Shown piece after piece: positions 1 to 9,822 of a DNA stretch of 64,000 bases. The notes below the pieces were generated by a model. It made no database searches. It was given only the letters and a program-made list of their open reading frames with translations, and had not been told where the DNA came from. A program made the translations under genes and the position numbers. This DNA comes from Caenicola sp034331105. Lineage in GTDB: Bacteria; Synergistota; Synergistia; Synergistales; Synergistaceae. Numbering within the stretch: the stretch's first letter is position 1; the number at the start of each line of letters is the position of its first letter. Location of the stretch: NCBI GenBank assembly GCA_034331105.1, contig JAXQGB010000015.1, positions 1-64,000 on the forward strand. The letters are read 5' to 3'.

Positions 1-25
1 TTACTTTTATTCTTCTGTTATCTCT

Positions 26-412
26 TTGGTAAATATATTTCATGATACGAGCGATCCGTTTGGATCTTTTGCTCAGGCCCTGACCGTGCTCAGCACAAAG
101 AACGACTGGATAGGGGAACTTAAAAAGATCATGGATACCTACCGGACGACAAAACTTCTGGTAGGCCTTCCGCTCAGGACCGGCGGGAATGAGGGACCTG
201 AGGCTCTGAATATCAGAGAGATCGCTGAAACTATCGTCGGCAGGTATCCCGATCTGGAAATAATTTTTTTGGATGAGCGCTTTACGACTGTAATAGCACA
301 GCAGTCCCTCATAGAGGGAGATGTCTCGAGGAAAGGCCGAAAAGAAAGGGTGGATATGGTCGCAGCCTCTCTTCTCCTTCAAAGTTACCTGGACAAGGGG
401 AGGTCTGAATAG
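26..412 (+). CDS. ruvX: RuvX/YqgF-family Holliday junction resolvase-like protein, 5' end uncertain
   Basis: This RNase H-fold protein family is linked to Holliday junction resolution and pre-16S rRNA processing. The body of the family is clear: SDPFGSFAQ near the start, VGLPLRTGG, a conserved LDERFTT segment and a late D-x-V/A-A helix. The usual first strand with the catalytic D-x-G and a RIGVA-like segment is not readable upstream of TSDPFG in any frame. The reading frame stays open to base 2, so the gene is either cut by the window edge or altered at its 5' end. The TTG at 26 is only the first usable start. mutS follows after 2 bp, which suggests one transcript. Confidence 0.75.
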   Translation: MVNIFHDTSDPFGSFAQALTVLSTKNDWIGELKKIMDTYRTTKLLVGLPLRTGGNEGPEALNIREIAETIVGRYPDLEIIFLDERFTTVIAQQSLIEGDVSRKGRKERVDMVAASLLLQSYLDKGRSE

Positions 413-414
413 AC

Positions 415-2997
415 TTGGAACTTCCGCAGGGGACAAAAATGACCCCCATGCTGGAACAGTACATGTACTGGAAAGAGCAGTACCCTGACTCTCTTCTTTT
501 TTTCCGCATGGGTGATTTCTATGAAATGTTTTTTGAGGATGCACAGATCGCATCCTCAGTTCTTGATATTGCCCTTACATCACGCTCACGTGAAGCAGAA
601 AACGCTATCCCCATGGCAGGAGTGCCCTTCCACTCAGTCGATCCGTACCTCGGAAGGCTGGTAGCCGCAGGGTACAGGGTCGCCATATGCGAACAGGTAA
701 CAGTTCCTGACGGAAAGACTCTTGTCAAAAGGGAAGTAACAAGATTAGTGACTCCTGGCACTTGGCTGTCAGACAGCTCAGAGTCAGACGGAAACCTTGC
801 CGCCTGTTTTTTTGACGGGAAAAATGTCTCACTGGCCCTCCTCACTACGGCAACAGGCACTTTAAAAGCCGGCACTTTCAATAAAGAAGAGGCATCGTCT
901 CTCCTCTCTTCATTCCGTCCTGATGAAATACTGATCAGAAAGGGGCAGATCGACTCTCTTTCTGAAATTTATCCCGACCAGGGCCGCCCCAACATAGTCG
1001 AAAGAGAAAAGGGTGAATTCGACCCAAGGACAGGTTCAGAATGGCTATGCAGAAAATGGGGGATAGCCTCTCTCAACTGCATGGGGATCGATGACAGGGA
1101 TCCTGCCGCAGGCGCATCAGCGGCAGTTTTGAGATATCTGGAAGAGACCCAGTTTTCCCAGGCCGTCCATGTAACGGGCATCACGCCTGTCATGCCTGCG
1201 CAATCTCTCATTCTTGACAGGAACACAGTAAACAACCTTGAACTGACAGAGCCCTCTGACATCTCACTTTTTTCTGTCCTGAACAGATGCCGTTCTGCAA
1301 TGGGCAGGAGAACTCTCAAAGAATGGATACTCTCTCCCCTTCAGGACATAGGGGCGATCGGGCAAAGACAGGATTCCATTGAAGAGCTTGTAAATGACAA
1401 TTCTACGCGCGGGGAACTGCAGCGCCGCCTCTCATCGTGCGGAGACATGGAAAAAGCAATAAGCAGGCTGACCCTGAGGATGGGATCTCCGTCTGACCTT
1501 ATCACAATAAGGGAGACCCTCCGTGCACTGCCTGTGCTGATAGACCTGATGGCAAGCAACGAGAGGCTGAAAAACTGGACTAAAGATGTTGATCATCTGG
1601 AGGAACTCTTTATTCTTCTTGAATCCTCGATCTCGGAAACCGTTCCCCGTTTCGTCAGGGATGGAGGGGTAATAAGGGAAGGATATGACAAGGACCTGGA
1701 CGAATGGAGAAACAAGGCAGCCCATTCCTCCGAATGGCTTCATAAATTTGAAGAAGGCGAAAGACAGAGGACCGGCATAAAGAACCTGAAGGCCGGAGTA
1801 AACAAGGTCTTTGGTTATTACATTGAAATACCTAAAGGCGGACTGAACAGAGCCCCTGCAGAATACACAAGGAAACAGACGCTGGTAAACGCGGAACGTT
1901 TTATTACCGAAGAGCTCAAAATATTTGAAAAAGAGATGTTCAGGTCCGAGGAAGAAATTCTTTCCATAGAGGAAAGGATCTACTCTGAGATCGTTGAGAC
2001 AGCTCTTTCAAAGAGTCAGGACATCCTTAACGCAGCAAAATTCATAGCGGCAGCAGACCTTTTTTCTTCACTTGCAGAAATTGCTTCAGAAAGAAGGTAT
2101 GTGAGGCCTGTTATGGAAATGGGGACAGACTTTATCGTCAAGAACGGAAGGCATCCTGTAATAGAGGTAATGCTTGGGAACCGCCCCTTCACGCCGAATG
2201 ATCTTTCACTTAGCATGGTTTCGGGAAAAAGGATAGCAATAATCACCGGCCCGAATATGGCAGGAAAGTCCACGTATCTTCGAATGGCAGCCCTTATTGC
2301 CATAATGGCCCACATGGGTTCCTTCGTGCCCGCAGAGAGCGCAAAGATAGGGATAATTGACCGTGTCTTTACCAGAATAGGCGCGCGCGATGAACTTGCA
2401 AGAGGGCAGAGCACCTTTATGGTCGAAATGGTGGAGACCGCAAATATCCTTCGAAATGCGACAGACAGGAGCCTTGTCATACTTGACGAGGTCGGAAGGG
2501 GCACCTCTACTTACGATGGACTCAGCATCGCCTGGTCAGTCATAGAATACCTTCAGGGACAGGAAGGAAGAATGGCTGCTGTTCTTTTTGCGACACATTA
2601 TCACGAACTTACGAAACTTGCCGGAAAGCTCCCGGGAGTAACGAACCTCAGTATGGCTGTAGAAGAGGGCAAGGATGGAGTCACCTTTCTCCATAAGGTT
2701 GTCGAGGCGCCGTCTGACAGGTCTTACGGCATAGAGGTCGCGAGGCTTGCCGGAGTGCCGTCCCTGGTCCTCAGGAGGTCCAAAGAACTTCTTGCAGGAT
2801 TTGAGGCTTCATCAAATGAGCAGAAGTCCGCTTTGCCGGTCAACGAAGAAAGCCAGATGAAGCTGTTTGATGTGGGGCATGAGGCCATATTGGAAGAACT
2901 CGCAGCTTCAGATCCGGACGAGATGACCCCGATGAAAGCCCTTCAGGTCGTTTACAGGCTAAGAAAAGAAAGCCGGAAGGTGCTGGGATTCAAATGA
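415..2997 (+). CDS. mutS: DNA mismatch repair ATPase MutS
   Basis: MutS recognises base mismatches and small loops and starts repair with MutL. At 860 residues it has the usual MutS1 length. The N-terminal mismatch-binding domain carries the F-x-E type motif in GDFYEMF near residue 35. Connector, lever and clamp regions follow, then the ABC-type ATPase with a Walker A P-loop (GPNMAGKST) near residue 611, a Walker B with LDEVGRGTS, and the ATHYHEL segment. The start is a TTG two bases after ruvX. The 3' end overlaps mutL by four bases (ATGA), so the two repair proteins are translationally coupled. Confidence 0.97.
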   Translation: MELPQGTKMTPMLEQYMYWKEQYPDSLLFFRMGDFYEMFFEDAQIASSVLDIALTSRSREAENAIPMAGVPFHSVDPYLGRLVAAGYRVAICEQVTVPDGKTLVKREVTRLVTPGTWLSDSSESDGNLAACFFDGKNVSLALLTTATGTLKAGTFNKEEASSLLSSFRPDEILIRKGQIDSLSEIYPDQGRPNIVEREKGEFDPRTGSEWLCRKWGIASLNCMGIDDRDPAAGASAAVLRYLEETQFSQAVHVTGITPVMPAQSLILDRNTVNNLELTEPSDISLFSVLNRCRSAMGRRTLKEWILSPLQDIGAIGQRQDSIEELVNDNSTRGELQRRLSSCGDMEKAISRLTLRMGSPSDLITIRETLRALPVLIDLMASNERLKNWTKDVDHLEELFILLESSISETVPRFVRDGGVIREGYDKDLDEWRNKAAHSSEWLHKFEEGERQRTGIKNLKAGVNKVFGYYIEIPKGGLNRAPAEYTRKQTLVNAERFITEELKIFEKEMFRSEEEILSIEERIYSEIVETALSKSQDILNAAKFIAAADLFSSLAEIASERRYVRPVMEMGTDFIVKNGRHPVIEVMLGNRPFTPNDLSLSMVSGKRIAIITGPNMAGKSTYLRMAALIAIMAHMGSFVPAESAKIGIIDRVFTRIGARDELARGQSTFMVEMVETANILRNATDRSLVILDEVGRGTSTYDGLSIAWSVIEYLQGQEGRMAAVLFATHYHELTKLAGKLPGVTNLSMAVEEGKDGVTFLHKVVEAPSDRSYGIEVARLAGVPSLVLRRSKELLAGFEASSNEQKSALPVNEESQMKLFDVGHEAILEELAASDPDEMTPMKALQVVYRLRKESRKVLGFK

Positions 2998-4721
2998 TAA
3001 AACGTCTTGACAGTGAAGTATCAAGCAGGATCGCCGCCGGCGAAGTGATCGAACGGCCCTCGTCGGTTGCCAAGGAACTCATAGAGAATTCAATTGACGC
3101 CTCAGCGCGGAATATAACTCTTTATATTGAGCAGGGGGGGAAGTCGTCTTTCGTCATAGAAGACGACGGATGCGGAATTTCATTCGAGGAACTTCCCCTT
3201 GCACTGGAAAGGTATGCTACAAGCAAAATTTCTACACTGGACGACCTGGAAAGGATATCTACCCTCGGTTACAGGGGAGAGGCCCTTTCAAGCGTTGCTG
3301 CCGTAAGCAGGATGGAGATCCGCAGCAGGGAACGGACATCCGAGGCAGGCGGGATAATAAGGTGTGAGGGCGGAACGGTGACCCTCCATACAGAAACTCC
3401 TTCCCAACCGGGAACTAGGATCCAGGTAGACGATCTCTTTTACAACCTTCCTGCGAGGCGGAAATTCCTGAAAACCGCATCTGCGGAGCTCAGGAGGATA
3501 CTTCAGGTCGTAAACGATTACGCGCTTGTCAATCCGGAACTGACCTTCAGGGTCTTCTCTGACGGGAAGAGGATACTGGAGCTGCTGCCGCCGGGATCGA
3601 CAGACAAAGCGCTTGAAAGGCGCTGGGGTGACGAAACGCCCATATACAGCTCAGCGACATCCTTTAACTCCAACAATGTGAAAATATGGTGGAATCCGAT
3701 CCCGGACAGCAGGCGCACGGTGATTACTATCTTTGTCAACGCCAGAAGGATCCAGGATCCTACTATAAGGTCAGCAGTGTGCGGAGGAGAATCGGCTGCT
3801 TACGGTGAGTGGCTGGTCATATTGGAGATGCCTCCCGAAGACCTTGATGTGAATATACATCCTGCCAAGGAAGAGGTCCGCTTCAGAAGATCCGGGGACA
3901 TATACAAATTAATACTGCAAACGACCCGTAAAATATTTTCCCGAAAATATGCCTTCACGTCGGAGGGTACGCCTCAAATGGAGGAAAAGGCTCCGTTTCC
4001 TTTTTCAGAGACGAAGCACACAGGATGGTTCGACAGAACGGATCCCATGTTCAGCCAGACCCCTTGGAAACCTGTTTCAGAGGCAACACTGATCCCCGAA
4101 AGGGTCTCCTCACCTGAGGCTACTGTATTCATACCTGCAGGGAGGCCGGAACCCGTCACTGTTAATGGCCTCAAAAATTACATAGGGCAGACTGCAAAGG
4201 GTTTTCTTATCTTTGACCTTCCCAACGGGATCGCCATAGTTGATCCGCACGCTGCTCACGAAAGGATACTTTACGAGGAGATCGCTGAAAACTTTAAAGA
4301 TGGCATGGCAACTCAGAATCTGACAATACCTGCTGAAATACCGGCTTCTTTACTGCCCGAGATCAACATATTTTCGAAAGAGCTACAGGATCTGGCTTTT
4401 ATATTTGAGGATGACCGCCTTGCAGGAGTCCCAATGCTCAGGGGAAGATCGAAACTGTCTCCGCTGGACATGCTCCGTTCTGCTCTTAGGGGCATCGAAG
4501 TTGAAAAAGACCCGGAAAAGCGTGACAGGGAGGTATGGTGGAGGATGGCAAGGCTTGCATGCAGGGACGCTGTAAAGCTTGGCAGACGTTTCGAAAGAGA
4601 AGAGGCCGATGCGCTTATGGATAAGCTTCAGGCCTGTTCAAGCCCATTTACATGTCCTCACGGAAGGCCGACGATCTTTCTTATAGAAAACAAGAAGTTA
4701 GAGGACTGGTTTGAACGATGA
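2994..4721 (+). CDS. mutL: DNA mismatch repair endonuclease MutL
   Basis: MutL couples mismatch recognition to strand incision. The GHKL ATPase domain shows ENSIDA, DDGCGI and GYRGEALSS motifs in the first 100 residues. The C-terminal part carries the nicking-endonuclease metal motif as DPHAAHERILYEE near residue 415; the family form is DQHA-x2-E-x4-E, so Q is replaced by P while the acidic residues remain. A CPHGRP motif lies close to the C-terminus. The endonuclease motif fits a bacterium that relies on MutL rather than MutH. It overlaps mutS and miaA by 4 bp on each side. Confidence 0.97.
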   Translation: MIKRLDSEVSSRIAAGEVIERPSSVAKELIENSIDASARNITLYIEQGGKSSFVIEDDGCGISFEELPLALERYATSKISTLDDLERISTLGYRGEALSSVAAVSRMEIRSRERTSEAGGIIRCEGGTVTLHTETPSQPGTRIQVDDLFYNLPARRKFLKTASAELRRILQVVNDYALVNPELTFRVFSDGKRILELLPPGSTDKALERRWGDETPIYSSATSFNSNNVKIWWNPIPDSRRTVITIFVNARRIQDPTIRSAVCGGESAAYGEWLVILEMPPEDLDVNIHPAKEEVRFRRSGDIYKLILQTTRKIFSRKYAFTSEGTPQMEEKAPFPFSETKHTGWFDRTDPMFSQTPWKPVSEATLIPERVSSPEATVFIPAGRPEPVTVNGLKNYIGQTAKGFLIFDLPNGIAIVDPHAAHERILYEEIAENFKDGMATQNLTIPAEIPASLLPEINIFSKELQDLAFIFEDDRLAGVPMLRGRSKLSPLDMLRSALRGIEVEKDPEKRDREVWWRMARLACRDAVKLGRRFEREEADALMDKLQACSSPFTCPHGRPTIFLIENKKLEDWFER

Positions 4722-5686
4722 CGGAAAACTTGCATATAAAAAAAATACCGGTAATAGCAATAATTGGACCGACAGCTGTCGGCAAGACCAAATTCAGCCT
4801 TGAGCTGGCACGAAGGCTGAATGCAGAGGTCATTTCCGTTGATTCCAGGCAGGTCTACAGATACCTTGACGTCGGCACAGACAAGGTTTCACCTGATATA
4901 AGGCGTGAGATACTGCATCACCTTATAGATATAGCTGACCCGGATCAGGTCTATTCTGCGGCGGATTTTGCCTCTGATGCAACAGATGCGATCGGGAGGA
5001 TAAGAAATAGAAAGAGGGTACCCTTGCTGATCGGCGGCACCCCTTTTTATTACAAGGCTCTCTGCGGCACGCTCTCTGAAGACCTGCCCAAAGACGCTGC
5101 CGTCAGGGAGATGCTCAAAGAAGAGATCGAAAAAAAAGGACTTGCGGAACTTCACAACGAGCTCAGCTCCGTCGATCCGGCCGCAGCGGCAAAAATACAC
5201 CCTAACGACCCTGTAAGGACGATGAGGGCTCTTGAGATTTACCGTATCACAGGAAGGCCGGCAACGTGGTGGTATGAAAACCAGGCAAAAATGGGATCCC
5301 CCTTTGACATTTTTTATATCGGACTTATCAGGGAGAGGTCCAATCTTTACAAAAATATCACAGCACGGGTAAGGGAGCAGTTCTCCAATGGGTATCCCGA
5401 AGAAGTCGAGTGGCTTCTTGCTCAGGGATATTCTCCATCCCTGCCTGCCCTCCAGGGATTCGGGTACAGGGAGTTGGTACAGTATGTCAAAGGCAGCTGT
5501 TCTTACGAAGAGGCGCTGGAAGGCGACATCCGATCAACGAAGGCCTTTTCAAGAAGGCAGATGACATGGTTCAGGCACTATGAGCCAGCCATGTGGTATG
5601 ATTTTGACAAATACGAAATGTCAGAAGCAATGGAAGACGTACTGCCTCATTGCATCAGGCATTTGGAGCAAGAGGGCAAAGATTGA
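4718..5686 (+). CDS. miaA: tRNA dimethylallyltransferase MiaA
   Basis: MiaA transfers the dimethylallyl group of DMAPP to A37 of tRNAs that read U-initial codons. The P-loop GPTAVGKTKFS lies near residue 17, followed by the DSRQVYRYLDVGTDK signature and the family's GGTPFYYKAL and DP-R-x-MRALEIY motifs. Its 322 residues are a typical length. It overlaps mutL by four bases and sits immediately before ispH, whose pathway supplies the DMAPP substrate. Confidence 0.97.
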   Translation: MTENLHIKKIPVIAIIGPTAVGKTKFSLELARRLNAEVISVDSRQVYRYLDVGTDKVSPDIRREILHHLIDIADPDQVYSAADFASDATDAIGRIRNRKRVPLLIGGTPFYYKALCGTLSEDLPKDAAVREMLKEEIEKKGLAELHNELSSVDPAAAAKIHPNDPVRTMRALEIYRITGRPATWWYENQAKMGSPFDIFYIGLIRERSNLYKNITARVREQFSNGYPEEVEWLLAQGYSPSLPALQGFGYRELVQYVKGSCSYEEALEGDIRSTKAFSRRQMTWFRHYEPAMWYDFDKYEMSEAMEDVLPHCIRHLEQEGKD

Positions 5687-5687
5687 A

Positions 5688-6521
5688 TTGAAGATCCATA
5701 TTGCCGACCCGACAGGGCTATGTTTTGGCGTAAGAAGGGCGATATCCAAGCTCGAAGAAGAACTGCTGCGTTCAGAGAAAGTTTATTCTCTGGGAAGCCC
5801 GATACATAACCCTCAGGAGATAGAGAGGCTGTCAAAGATGGGGCTTCTCGTGGTCGAATCAGCTGAAGATGTGCCTTGGGGTTCAGTGGCATTTATCAGA
5901 GCCCATGGAGTTACCCCTGTTCAGGCTGAAACTCTTAGAAAAAAATGCCTGAAAGTAGTGGACGGTACATGCCCATTTGTCAAAACAGCTCAAAAAAGGG
6001 CAAAAGACCTTTCTTCTGAGGGCTATGTTGTGGTAATATCAGGAGACAGGGAACACCCCGAAGTAAGGGGAATAATGGGTTATGTCGATGGAGATGCAGT
6101 TGTTATCTCTGCCGATGAAGAGATACCTGAAAACCTGAAGGGACGAAAGTGCGGGATACTGAGCCAGACGACTCAAAAGGTCGCCTCTTTTGTTGCGCTT
6201 GTCAGTTCTTTCGTAACATTATCACCTGAGATCAAGGTGTATAATACAATTTGCAAAGCTACTCTTGCCCGCCAGGATTCTGTATGCAGACTTGCTTCAA
6301 AAGTCGACGGAATGATAATACTTGGCGGCCGGAACAGTGCAAATACAAAAAAACTTGCCGAGATATCCACGGATGTCGGAGTTTCTACATTGTGGATCGA
6401 GCATGCAGGAGAGATCGACAGGGGGTGGCTGCAAAACAAAGAAAACATAGGAATAGCTGCAGGAGGCAGTACTCCTGACTGGCTAATAAAAGATCTGATC
6501 CAAAATTTAAACATGATGTAA
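5688..6521 (+). CDS. ispH: 4-hydroxy-3-methylbut-2-enyl diphosphate reductase IspH
   Basis: IspH is the last MEP-pathway enzyme and reduces HMBPP to IPP and DMAPP with a [4Fe-4S] cluster. The three cluster cysteines are visible in GLCFGV (about residue 12), GTCPFV (about 95) and TICKAT (about 188). HGV and the conserved SQTTQ segment are also present. The frame stays open upstream to 5580 inside miaA, but family length and the N-terminal sequence KIHIADPTG place the start at the TTG at 5688, just after the miaA stop. The product is 277 residues. In some Clostridia IspH is fused to S1; here the two genes are separate neighbours. Confidence 0.95.
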   Translation: MKIHIADPTGLCFGVRRAISKLEEELLRSEKVYSLGSPIHNPQEIERLSKMGLLVVESAEDVPWGSVAFIRAHGVTPVQAETLRKKCLKVVDGTCPFVKTAQKRAKDLSSEGYVVVISGDREHPEVRGIMGYVDGDAVVISADEEIPENLKGRKCGILSQTTQKVASFVALVSSFVTLSPEIKVYNTICKATLARQDSVCRLASKVDGMIILGGRNSANTKKLAEISTDVGVSTLWIEHAGEIDRGWLQNKENIGIAAGGSTPDWLIKDLIQNLNMM

Positions 6522-6538
6522 GCAGGAGGATGTTGGGT

Positions 6539-8101
6539 ATGGTTGACGAGCTTCGCACAGAAGACAAACTTGAAACACAGGCAGCACCGGAAAAAGAAGA
6601 AACAATGGAAGAAATGATGCAGCAGTTTGACGTGATGGGTGATTTCCATCGCGGAAAGATCCTTGAAGGCACAATAGTTGACGCACGTGAAGACGGATGG
6701 CTTGTTGATGTGGGCTACAAATGCGAAGGATTCCTTCCCCGCAAAGAGTGGACACACAAGGTCCTGGTCGAAGAGACCCCGGAACCTGAAAACGGCGCGA
6801 AAGTCAAAGTACAGGTCACAAACATCGGTCAGGGCGAAGATGCACAGCTGAGCCTAAGCCGTTGGCGCTGTGAGTTTGACGAACGCTGGAACAAGCTTGA
6901 AGAAGAAGCTGCAAAGAATGAAACTGTGACCGTAAAGGGCATCCGCAAGGTAAAGGGCGGCCTTATTGTAAGCTGCTACGGAATAGAGGGTTTCATTCCT
7001 ATTTCACACCTTGCCGAGGAAGGGCGTAATGTCAATCCAACGCGTCTCCTTGAACAGGATTTCCAGGTCAAGCTGATCGAAAAGGACCGCCGCAAGCGCC
7101 GCCTGGTGCTATCGCGCCGCAGCCTTATGGAAGCGGAGATGTCAGAGGTCAGACAGTCATTCTATGAGCAGGTCAACGAAGGAGATGTCCTTGAAGGGGA
7201 TGTAAGCAGCATTACCTCTTTCGGTGTTTTCGTAAATCTTGGTGCAATGGAAGGCCTTGTTCATGTCAGCGAGCTCTCATGGCAGCGCAACGCAAAGGCT
7301 AAGGATGTTGTCTCTAAAGGCGATCACATCAAGGTCAAAGTGATCGGCATAGACAAGGAGAACAACAGGATCTCCCTCAGCCTGAAACAGACTCTGTCTG
7401 ATCCCTGGGATACAGCGGCAGAACGCTGGAAGCCCGGTGTTGTTGTTGAAGGAACTGTTTCAAACCTGACAGAATTCGGTGCTTTTGTTGAAATAGAACC
7501 CGGCATTGAAGGCCTGGTGCATATAGGCGACCTCAGCTGGACAAGGATCAAGCATCCTAAAGAAGTGCTCAAGAGAGGCCAGAAGATAGAAGTCTCAGTT
7601 CTTGAGGTGGATTCTGCCCGGAAGCGCATCAGCCTTGGCTACAAGCAGCTTTCGGATCCATGGAAGGACGTCGCGGAGAAATATACCAAAGACATGGAAG
7701 TTCCTGTAAAGGTCGTCAGGATCGCTGACTTTGGCGCATTTGTCGAACTTGAAGACGGCATTGAGGGACTTATCCATATCTCGCAGATAAGCCAGCAAAG
7801 GATAGAGAACCCAAGAGAAGTTCTCTCTGAAGGACAGGAAGTTACAGCAAGAGTACTTGATGTAAATCCGGCAGAACGCAGGATGCGTCTCAGCCTCCGT
7901 CCGGCACATGAGGAACCGATCAGAAAGTCAAAATCAGAGGAGACTGCTCAGGCTGACGGCCAGAAAAATGATGACCGCCCGCGCCGCCGCCGCTCAGATA
8001 CCGACAAGAGAAAGAACGACAGTCACAGCAATCAGCTTCCTCAGGAAGAGACAAACGTGACGATCGGTGATTTCCTGAAACAGGCAGAAGATTCAGAGTA
8101 A
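6539..8101 (+). CDS. rpsA: S1 RNA-binding domain protein, ribosomal protein S1-like
   Basis: The protein contains five consecutive S1 (OB-fold) repeats. The last three match well and carry the S-FG-FV-G-EGLVH-S pattern (residues roughly 215-450). An acidic N-terminus precedes them. The C-terminal tail of about 70 residues is rich in arginine and lysine (RPRRRRSD). S1 proteins help the 30S subunit load mRNA. AGGAGG at 6523-6528 gives better spacing to the ATG at 6539 than to the ATG at 6530, so 6539 was chosen (520 residues). A terminator follows. Confidence 0.93.
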   Translation: MVDELRTEDKLETQAAPEKEETMEEMMQQFDVMGDFHRGKILEGTIVDAREDGWLVDVGYKCEGFLPRKEWTHKVLVEETPEPENGAKVKVQVTNIGQGEDAQLSLSRWRCEFDERWNKLEEEAAKNETVTVKGIRKVKGGLIVSCYGIEGFIPISHLAEEGRNVNPTRLLEQDFQVKLIEKDRRKRRLVLSRRSLMEAEMSEVRQSFYEQVNEGDVLEGDVSSITSFGVFVNLGAMEGLVHVSELSWQRNAKAKDVVSKGDHIKVKVIGIDKENNRISLSLKQTLSDPWDTAAERWKPGVVVEGTVSNLTEFGAFVEIEPGIEGLVHIGDLSWTRIKHPKEVLKRGQKIEVSVLEVDSARKRISLGYKQLSDPWKDVAEKYTKDMEVPVKVVRIADFGAFVELEDGIEGLIHISQISQQRIENPREVLSEGQEVTARVLDVNPAERRMRLSLRPAHEEPIRKSKSEETAQADGQKNDDRPRRRRSDTDKRKNDSHSNQLPQEETNVTIGDFLKQAEDSE

Positions 8102-8138
8102 GCTCTTTTAAGAGTATTACCCGAATAAATTTCATTTT

Positions 8139-8176
8139 CCCCATGTCTTTTAATGATAGGCATGGGGATTTTCTGT
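8139..8176 (+). terminator. Terminator after the S1 gene
   Basis: A 7-bp inverted repeat (CCCCATG / CATGGGG) with a loop of 15 bases is followed by ATTTTCT. It lies 38 bp after the S1 stop codon and closes the ruvX-to-S1 gene run. Confidence 0.6.
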
Positions 8177-8192
8177 TAAAATACTCATAAAA

Positions 8193-8219
8193 GATCCAAA
8201 ACAACTTAAATCTTGGATC
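8193..8219. repeat. Short inverted repeat upstream of def
   Basis: GATCCAA and TTGGATC form a perfect 7-bp dyad with a 13-base spacer. It lies in the 279-bp gap between the S1 gene and def, which otherwise shows nothing clear. It could be an operator or an mRNA hairpin; no T-run follows. Confidence 0.35.
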
Positions 8220-8380
8220 GGACTTTCTTGCTTAAGGCGTTTTAGTGATAGGCTCAGGATCCGAACATCAGTTTTTTGTTTTAATGTTTCTGGTCCCGGC
8301 AGGGTCATCATTATTTGTTCTTGCCATAATGATTTAGAAAGCCCTCATACGTATCAACAGTATTATTTGGAGGCGATCTG

Positions 8381-8881
8381 ATGTCTGTCAGAAAAATTTG
8401 TGTCTATCCGGATCCCATTCTCAGGGAACCAACAGAGGAAGTAACTTTGTTTGATGAGGAGCTTGGGAGGCTCGTCAGCGACATGTGGGAAACCATGCAC
8501 GTTTCTGATGGTATCGGCCTTGCGGGACCTCAGGTGGGCATAGCAAAAAAAATAGCCGTAATAGAATATAACGGTGAAAAATATGTTCTGATCAACCCAG
8601 AAATATCCGAAAGGGAAAATATCAAAACAGTGGAAGAGGGATGCCTGAGCTTCCCGGGGATCTATGAGAAGGTAGAGTCGCCGGAATATATTAAGGTCAG
8701 GTATTTCAATGAAAACGGGGAACTCATCGAGAAAGAGATAGAGGGATTCCTTGCATGTGTCTTTTCGCACGAAATTGATCATTTGAACGGAAAACTGCTC
8801 ATTGACAGGATCTCGCCGCTAAAAAGGCAGTTCCTCAAAAAAAAGATGGCGAAGCAGGCAAAAGAGAATAGCAATGGCTGA
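8381..8881 (+). CDS. def: Peptide deformylase
   Basis: The enzyme removes the N-formyl group from nascent proteins. The three family motifs are present: GIGLAGPQVG (about residue 46), EGCLSFPG (about 88) and HEIDHLNG (about 129), which together supply the Cys and two His metal ligands and the catalytic Glu. Length is 166 residues. A TTTGGAGG ribosome-binding site precedes the ATG. It overlaps fmt by 8 bp, the classic def-fmt pair that links deformylation to initiator-tRNA formylation. Confidence 0.97.
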   Translation: MSVRKICVYPDPILREPTEEVTLFDEELGRLVSDMWETMHVSDGIGLAGPQVGIAKKIAVIEYNGEKYVLINPEISERENIKTVEEGCLSFPGIYEKVESPEYIKVRYFNENGELIEKEIEGFLACVFSHEIDHLNGKLLIDRISPLKRQFLKKKMAKQAKENSNG

Positions 8882-9809
8882 AAAACTGCGGTTTGGGTTT
8901 TGCGGTTCCGGAAGATTTGCGGCTGAGTGCCTCTCCATTATCACTCAAAAAGCAATGCCGGAATGGGTAGTAACAAATGCACCCAGGCCGTCCGGCAGAG
9001 GACTTCATCTCCAGAATACCCCGGTATTTGAAAAAGCAGAGGAACTTGGAATAATAACGAGGACCACATCAAAACTTTCTGCAGACGTAGAAACTATAGA
9101 ATGGATCAGGAGAGATGTCCCTGATCTTATACTTGTAATAGATTTTGGACATATGATCAAAGAACCCCTTTTGAACATAGCACCGCTGGGCTGTATAAAT
9201 ATCCACCCCTCTATGCTTCCGGCATACAGAGGATCGGCCCCGGTACAGAGGGCGATCATGGATGGACTCAAAGAGACCGGGGTAACAATATTCAGGCTTG
9301 ATGAGGGAATGGATTCAGGCCCCATACTTTCACAGATACCTGTTATCATCAGTGATGAAGACGACACAGGATCCCTTCTTATCAAAACATGCAAGGCAGG
9401 CTGTGAAAAACTCCAGGAGTATTTGCTTGATATTCCCGCTGAAAGATGGACGTTTGTCGCCCAAACTGAAGATGGAGCGAGTACAGCTCCCAAGATAGAC
9501 AAGTCCGAGGGAAAGATCGAGTGGAAAGACAGCTCGATAAATTTATTCAACAGGATAAGGGCACTGTGCATTGCGCCGGGTACATACTGTGACCATGACG
9601 GCAAAAGGCTGCGGATCCACAAAGCAGTACCTGCTTCAGGATCAGGTCCACAGGGGAAACTGATAGAAACAGATGACGGTTTCCCTGTTATAGCATGCGG
9701 CAATGGTTCTCTGAAATTAATTAACGTCCAGCCTGAGGGCAAAAAAATTCAAAAAGCTGACGAGTGGCTAAGGGGCAGCAGGATGAAGGTCGGCGATATC
9801 CTTCACTGA
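8874..9809 (+). CDS. fmt: Methionyl-tRNA formyltransferase
   Basis: Fmt formylates Met-tRNA(fMet) with 10-formyl-THF. The formyltransferase core shows NIHPSMLPAYRGSAPVQRA near residues 105-123, with the catalytic Asn and His and the SLLPxxRG-type loop, and DEGMDSGPI. The C-terminal OB-like domain has the family's R-ALCIAPGTYC segment. Length (311) is normal. The N-terminus FCGSGRFA replaces the common FMGTPEFA. Confidence 0.96.
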   Translation: MAEKLRFGFCGSGRFAAECLSIITQKAMPEWVVTNAPRPSGRGLHLQNTPVFEKAEELGIITRTTSKLSADVETIEWIRRDVPDLILVIDFGHMIKEPLLNIAPLGCINIHPSMLPAYRGSAPVQRAIMDGLKETGVTIFRLDEGMDSGPILSQIPVIISDEDDTGSLLIKTCKAGCEKLQEYLLDIPAERWTFVAQTEDGASTAPKIDKSEGKIEWKDSSINLFNRIRALCIAPGTYCDHDGKRLRIHKAVPASGSGPQGKLIETDDGFPVIACGNGSLKLINVQPEGKKIQKADEWLRGSRMKVGDILH

Positions 9810-9822
9810 GGAGTGGTAAGCT

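Noticed and set aside
5580..5687. N-terminal extension of IspH
   Set aside because: It overlaps miaA and does not resemble IspH; the TTG at 5688 gives the normal family start.
9005..9742. 245-codon minus-strand ORF
   Set aside because: Antisense to fmt, with no domain and no ribosome-binding site.
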